From the NCBI GenBank assembly GCA_964007475.1, contig OZ023273.1:67598445-67662444 (forward strand): DNA of 64,000 bases. Reading direction: 5' to 3'. A model generated the notes under the pieces. That model searched no databases. It was not told the DNA's origin and saw only the letters and a program-made list of their open reading frames with translations. Both the position numbers and the translations under genes were made by a program. Every line of letters begins with the position of its first letter. Within the stretch, counting starts at the first letter, position 1. The DNA comes from Hybos culiciformis (lineage: Eukaryota > Arthropoda > Insecta > Diptera > Hybotidae). This document shows positions 62,201-64,000 of the stretch, piece after piece.

Positions 62201-63339
62201 ATTTATTTAATTTTTTTTTGAATACATAATATAATATTAAATAATATATATATTATTGGTTTCTAATCAGCAAATTTGAACCGATGAGCCGAATATTATA
62301 ATCACTGAACAACATTAAACTGTCACAGAAATAATTTCAGTGTATGTGTATCTCTTGCTATGTATTTAGGTCAAATATCGAACTTATAGATTAGTTTAGC
62401 TATAGATAAGTTATTTGTCGTTTTATTAAAAAAGTTTAATTGTTGATAAATGATAGATATTTGGAACAATAAAAAAATGTATATGTTAAATAAACCACCC
62501 GGTACTTATATGAATAAAAAAAAATACCATTAAAATTATATAATATATATACCTATGTATATAAATATATAATGTACATCATGTACCTAAATTGAAAATC
62601 ATAAAGTCATGAAATACATATCCAGAACTAAAAAAGGAATGCCGTTTTAAAACAATGAACCACATTCCTTAATTCAAGTAAAGAAAATCATTTACATGAA
62701 TTTCTTTAAATATTCACATGATTACTTTTTTGTTTTTTTTTTTATATTTTTTTGTAAGAAATACGAAAAAAAAAAAACATCAAGCATTTTGAATCTTATG
62801 TGCATAGCGCTATAGTGCTTTTAATGCGCATATGAAATGCCCGCGATATGCAATTTATTGCTAACCAAAAGAAAATCATCTGCAATTTAAATTGTACAAA
62901 GTGAAGACGTGATCATTTTGTTCATTTCACAATTAAGATTTTATAATCAAAATAAATGCAGTAAGAATTATTTTTATTTTTTAATTTTATTTTTATTTTA
63001 TTTTATAATTTTTTTTTTTTATGTTTTTGGAATAAAAATCTTTGTTAACTAAAAAAAAATTCGTATCTGATAAAAATTGTACTGCGAAATCTTGGAAAGT
63101 TATAGAAAATACAGCGAATCAGTACGTGCGTGAAATGATACGAATGCGCAATTTTACTGAAAATTAAAAAAAAAAAAAAAATATATATTTTTAACTTTAA
63201 ATAAAACGTTTTTGTTTTTGCAATTTTCATTAATAATTTTACTATCTGGACATATAAGATAAAAAAAAAACATATGAGTTAAAATAACGAAGCTTTCAAA
63301 AGTTTTTCACTATACTACAAAGTTAATTAAACTAGGCTC
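59236..63339. other. Downstream region, no gene seen
   Basis: AT-rich DNA with simple runs such as (TTA)n at about 61522 and (AAT)n at about 61722. Short frames at 59826-60056, 61815-62000 and 63045-63230 have no domain and are composition artefacts. No element ends were recognised. Confidence 0.6.
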
Positions 63340-63435
63340 CGCATACACGGAAAGAAAAAAAACGTTGTTCCTGAACGAAAAATTAAGCAAACAAAGTTTG
63401 TTTGTGGTTTTCTTTTATGAAAAACAAAGGTCTCC

Positions 63436-63613
63436 ATTGCATTAAAAGTAGCTTCCTTTTAAAGCCAATACCTAGTACTTTTGCAGCAAAAGCTAGCCAA
63501 TTGTTGCAGTTTTCTTCAAAAGAAATTTGTTTAAGGCAAACAAATAAATAAGATTGCATTAAAAGTGGATTACTTTTAAAGCCAATACTTTATTTTTCCT
63601 GAACTTTTGCTGC
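63436..63613. repeat. Direct repeat with CATTAAAAGT core
   Basis: TTGCATTAAAAGTAGCTTCC, then TTTTAAAGCCAATAC and TTTTGC(A/T)GCAAAA, occurs from 63438 and again from 63554, about 116 bp apart. It appears to be part of the repeat element running off the right end of the window. Confidence 0.6.
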
Positions 63614-63699
63614 AAAAAAAATTTTTTTTTTATTTAATTTTTTTGTATTTAATTTTTTTTATTTATTAGAATTTTTTTATTAAATTATATTCTTATGCT

Positions 63700-63776
63700 T
63701 GCCCCTTCCTTTGGGATTCGAACCTGCGTCCTTAGCATTGCAATTCGCCAACACTACCACTCAGCTACGGTATTCA
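63700..63776 (-). repeat. tRNA-derived SINE-like head (same family as 1.7 kb)
   Basis: On the minus strand, an A box TAGCTGAGTGG (63757-63767) and a B box GGTTCGAATCC (63714-63724) are separated by TTGCAATGCTAAGGACGCA, closely similar to the copy at 1722-1796. The sequence beyond the B box on the minus strand is A-rich, again as in the first copy. No acceptor stem was seen. Confidence 0.65.
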
Positions 63777-63812
63777 AATTTAAAAAGTATATAAAATAGA
63801 AAATATAAATTG

Positions 63813-63858
63813 TTGATTTGCAATGCTAAGGACGCAGGTTCAAATCCTGTACACAGCA
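63813..63858 (+). repeat. Partial inverted copy of the tRNA-like head
   Basis: TTGCAATGCTAAGGACGCAG then GTTCAAATCC repeats the 3' half of the adjacent minus-strand copy in the opposite orientation, so the two form an inverted repeat of about 30 bp around 63.78 kb. The A box is missing. The B box has one change (GGTTCAAATCC). Confidence 0.6.
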
Positions 63859-64000
63859 AAAAAATTTTGATTTTTGTTTTTTCCGAACGTTTTGTTTTTG
63901 AAATAAACATTTTAATTTTATTGAATTTCACTCCAAAAATTATTTATTTTACTGTAAAAGAAAACTTTTGATAAAGTAAAAATAAATAAATTACAATAAA

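Larger units (their letters stand above)
63340..64000. mobile_element. Repeat element truncated by the window end
   Basis: It starts near CATACACGGAAAGAAAA, contains the direct repeat at 63.44-63.61 kb and the two tRNA-like pieces, and runs off the end. The combination (CA-start with A run, tRNA-like centre, A/T-rich tract) parallels the element at 1.3-2.35 kb, but its right end is not visible. Confidence 0.35.

Overview
The window is very AT-rich eukaryotic DNA dominated by intron sequence. It carries the 3' two-thirds of one recognisable gene on the + strand: the COUP-TF/NR2F orphan nuclear receptor known in insects as seven-up (svp). The organism is most likely an insect, and probably a fly. 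The ligand-binding-domain (LBD) protein sequence is nearly the one I remember for Drosophila Svp. The divergent 'type 2' carboxy terminus of Drosophila Svp is also recognisable, down to its last four residues, RWQL. The flanking DNA holds many hAT-type and foldback transposon remnants and tRNA-like SINE fragments.

Gene layout: an exon at 26824-26973 carries the end of the first zinc finger, the second zinc finger and the C-terminal extension of the DNA-binding domain. The exon with the N terminus and most of the first finger is not seen and is presumably upstream of base 1. A 13.6-kb intron follows. The exon at 40569-41105 carries the hinge and the first half of the LBD. At 41105/41106 the transcript has two options. 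Reading through the donor gives a 246-residue Ser/Asn-rich type-2 tail ending at 41845. Splicing across 12.9 kb to 54053-54210 and then 54949-55065 gives the type-1 receptor with a complete LBD ending in WPYLPSM. A second read-or-splice choice is visible in the last exon. A possible 78-nt intron (55028-55105) contains the type-1 stop, and removing it joins the LBD in frame to a 144-residue Asn/Ser/Thr-rich open frame ending at 55539. I consider this candidate third C terminus the most interesting item in the window.

Non-coding regions: 1-26.8 kb is upstream or intronic DNA. It holds a 1-kb inverted-repeat element with an embedded tRNA-like head, a foldback family at 6.2-6.8 kb and 24 kb, a hAT element nested inside another hAT element (9.07-10.37 kb), a hAT element with an intact small BED-type zinc-finger frame (16.8-17.6 kb) and a 122-bp hairpin at 19.4 kb. 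The 26.97-40.57 kb intron holds a 250-bp tandem duplication and two inverted-repeat MITEs. The 41.1-54.05 kb intron holds a CTAG-rich patch and three MITEs, one a hAT with a perfect 8-bp target duplication. A 200-base N gap lies in the last type-1 intron. From 55.6 to 64 kb no coding sequence was recognised, only repeats, including two further tRNA-like SINE families.

All other open frames are short, low-complexity and interrupted, as expected in DNA of this composition. No rRNA gene, functional tRNA gene, CRISPR array or prokaryote-type feature was seen.
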